From Bacteroidales bacterium (GTDB lineage Bacteria > Bacteroidota > Bacteroidia > Bacteroidales > UBA932), in NCBI GenBank assembly GCA_016287075.1, contig JAEEVC010000014.1, positions 1 to 64,000 of the forward strand: DNA of 64,000 nt, read 5' to 3'. Made by a program: the position numbers and the translations under genes. The number at the start of each line of letters is the position of its first letter. Position 1 is the stretch's first letter. This document shows, in pieces, positions 63,497-64,000 of this stretch. The notes beneath the pieces were generated by a model. It was not told the DNA's origin, searched no databases, and saw only the letters and a program-made list of their open reading frames with translations.

Positions 63497-64000
63497 ATGA
63501 GAAAATGGATTTGCGCGGGTGCGGCGCTCCTGGCCGTCCTGTCCGCCGCGGCGCAGCCCCGGGGGACCGCCACGGTCAGCGGTTATATCACCGACCTCAG
63601 TTCGAGCGAAACGCTCATCGGCGCGGGTGTCCTGCTGGATAACGGCGCCCGCGTGCCGGTCGGTGCCGTGACCAATCCCTACGGTTACTACACCCTCACC
63701 ATCCCGAAGGGCGACGTCCGGCTCCAGTTCAGTTATGTCGGCTATGAGAGCCAGATGCGCCGGTTCAGCCTCCAGCGGGATACGGTTATCAATATCACGC
63801 TTGCTCCTTCCGAAGTACTCAGCGAGTCCCGCATTGTCGCGAGCAAGGACGCCGGCATCCAGTCCACCTATCTCGGCGCCATCGAGGTCCCGCTGGCCCA
63901 GATCCAGAATACGCCGGTCATTTTCGGCGAGGCGGACGTGCTCAAGGCCATCCAGATGATGCCGGGCGTCCAGGGCGGCACGGAAGGTACGGCCGGCCTG
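63497..64000 (+). CDS. TonB-dependent receptor, 5' part (runs off the window)
   Basis: 168 codons are visible, open to the last base, which explains its absence from the ORF track. Signal peptide (RKWICAGAALLAVLSAAA), carboxypeptidase-D regulatory-like domain (~25-105: TVSGYITDLSSSETLIGAGV ... FSYVGYES), then the start of the plug (VIFGEADVLKAIQMMPGVQGG). The TPVIFGE-DVLK-x-QMMPGVQ segment is typical of the TonB receptors with an N-terminal CarbopepD domain that are not SusC type. Start ATG 63497. Confidence 0.9.
   Translation, partial: MRKWICAGAALLAVLSAAAQPRGTATVSGYITDLSSSETLIGAGVLLDNGARVPVGAVTNPYGYYTLTIPKGDVRLQFSYVGYESQMRRFSLQRDTVINITLAPSEVLSESRIVASKDAGIQSTYLGAIEVPLAQIQNTPVIFGEADVLKAIQMMPGVQGGTEGTAGL

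Overview
The window is chromosomal DNA from a GC-rich, anaerobic member of the Bacteroidetes, most likely order Bacteroidales; the sequence alone does not fix the genus. Support comes from a SusC/SusD pair, many signal-peptidase-II lipoproteins, fimbrillin-like and GLUG-repeat surface proteins, the Bacteroidetes promoter consensus (TTTG, about 19 nt, TAnnTTTG) at many gene starts, absence of obvious Shine-Dalgarno sequences, and anaerobe oxygen-defence genes (rubrerythrin, flavodiiron protein).

Layout. 1-683: a degenerate ~108-bp tandem repeat array without a credible gene. 684-8946: exported nitroreductase-like lipoprotein, S15-type hydrolase and GH36 alpha-galactosidase on +, then on - a PHP phosphoesterase and an M1 aminopeptidase lipoprotein. 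9035-24362: mostly core genes: metY-metX with divergent Lrp/AsnC, trmD, DUF349 protein-yidC-yggS, surE-lpxB, gapA, GH25 lysozyme, rubrerythrin, C1B peptidase-pssA. 24362-36499: a leaderless alpha/beta hydrolase, then a susCD operon with a PKD/PQQ-type lipoprotein and an endonuclease/exonuclease/phosphatase (EEP) lipoprotein, running on into a hypothetical lipoprotein, a DEDDy exonuclease and rlmI. 36527-40418: a tightly overlapping four-gene operon (spore-photoproduct-lyase-like radical SAM, ATP-grasp, WbqC-like, GT2). 40516-51241: three large lipoproteins that share a fimbrillin-like N-terminal module but carry different C-terminal cargo (beta-helix + SGNH/DUF4886 + beta-helix; EEP; beta-helix), with two ~50-aa sibling mini-proteins between them. 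The last part of this island (about 48078-51241) is visibly AT-richer than its surroundings. 51369-51439: tRNA-Cys with a textbook promoter. 51484-64000: a membrane protein and a coiled-coil lipoprotein, flavodiiron protein, serpin lipoprotein, divergent kbl/tdh for threonine catabolism, an AT-rich gap holding a candidate 120-nt sRNA, a DUF6090-like membrane protein, a C-terminally short alpha/beta hydrolase, gpmA, a GH106-like fragment, PAP2 phosphatase, trmO, a PrsW-like protease, and the start of a TonB-dependent receptor cut by the window edge.

How the genes work together. Methionine synthesis (MetX then MetY) is divergent from an Lrp-type regulator. SurE/LpxB and YidC/DUF349/YggS are envelope or housekeeping groupings. 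The susCD operon should import an oligomer, but encodes no glycoside hydrolase; its surface enzymes are a beta-propeller and an EEP phosphoesterase. The best candidates for undescribed biology are the fimbrillin-module cargo island with its mini-proteins, the radical SAM/ATP-grasp/WbqC/GT2 operon, and the intergenic sRNA. Several start codons were moved from the ORF track because a -7 promoter element lies at or downstream of the track's start.
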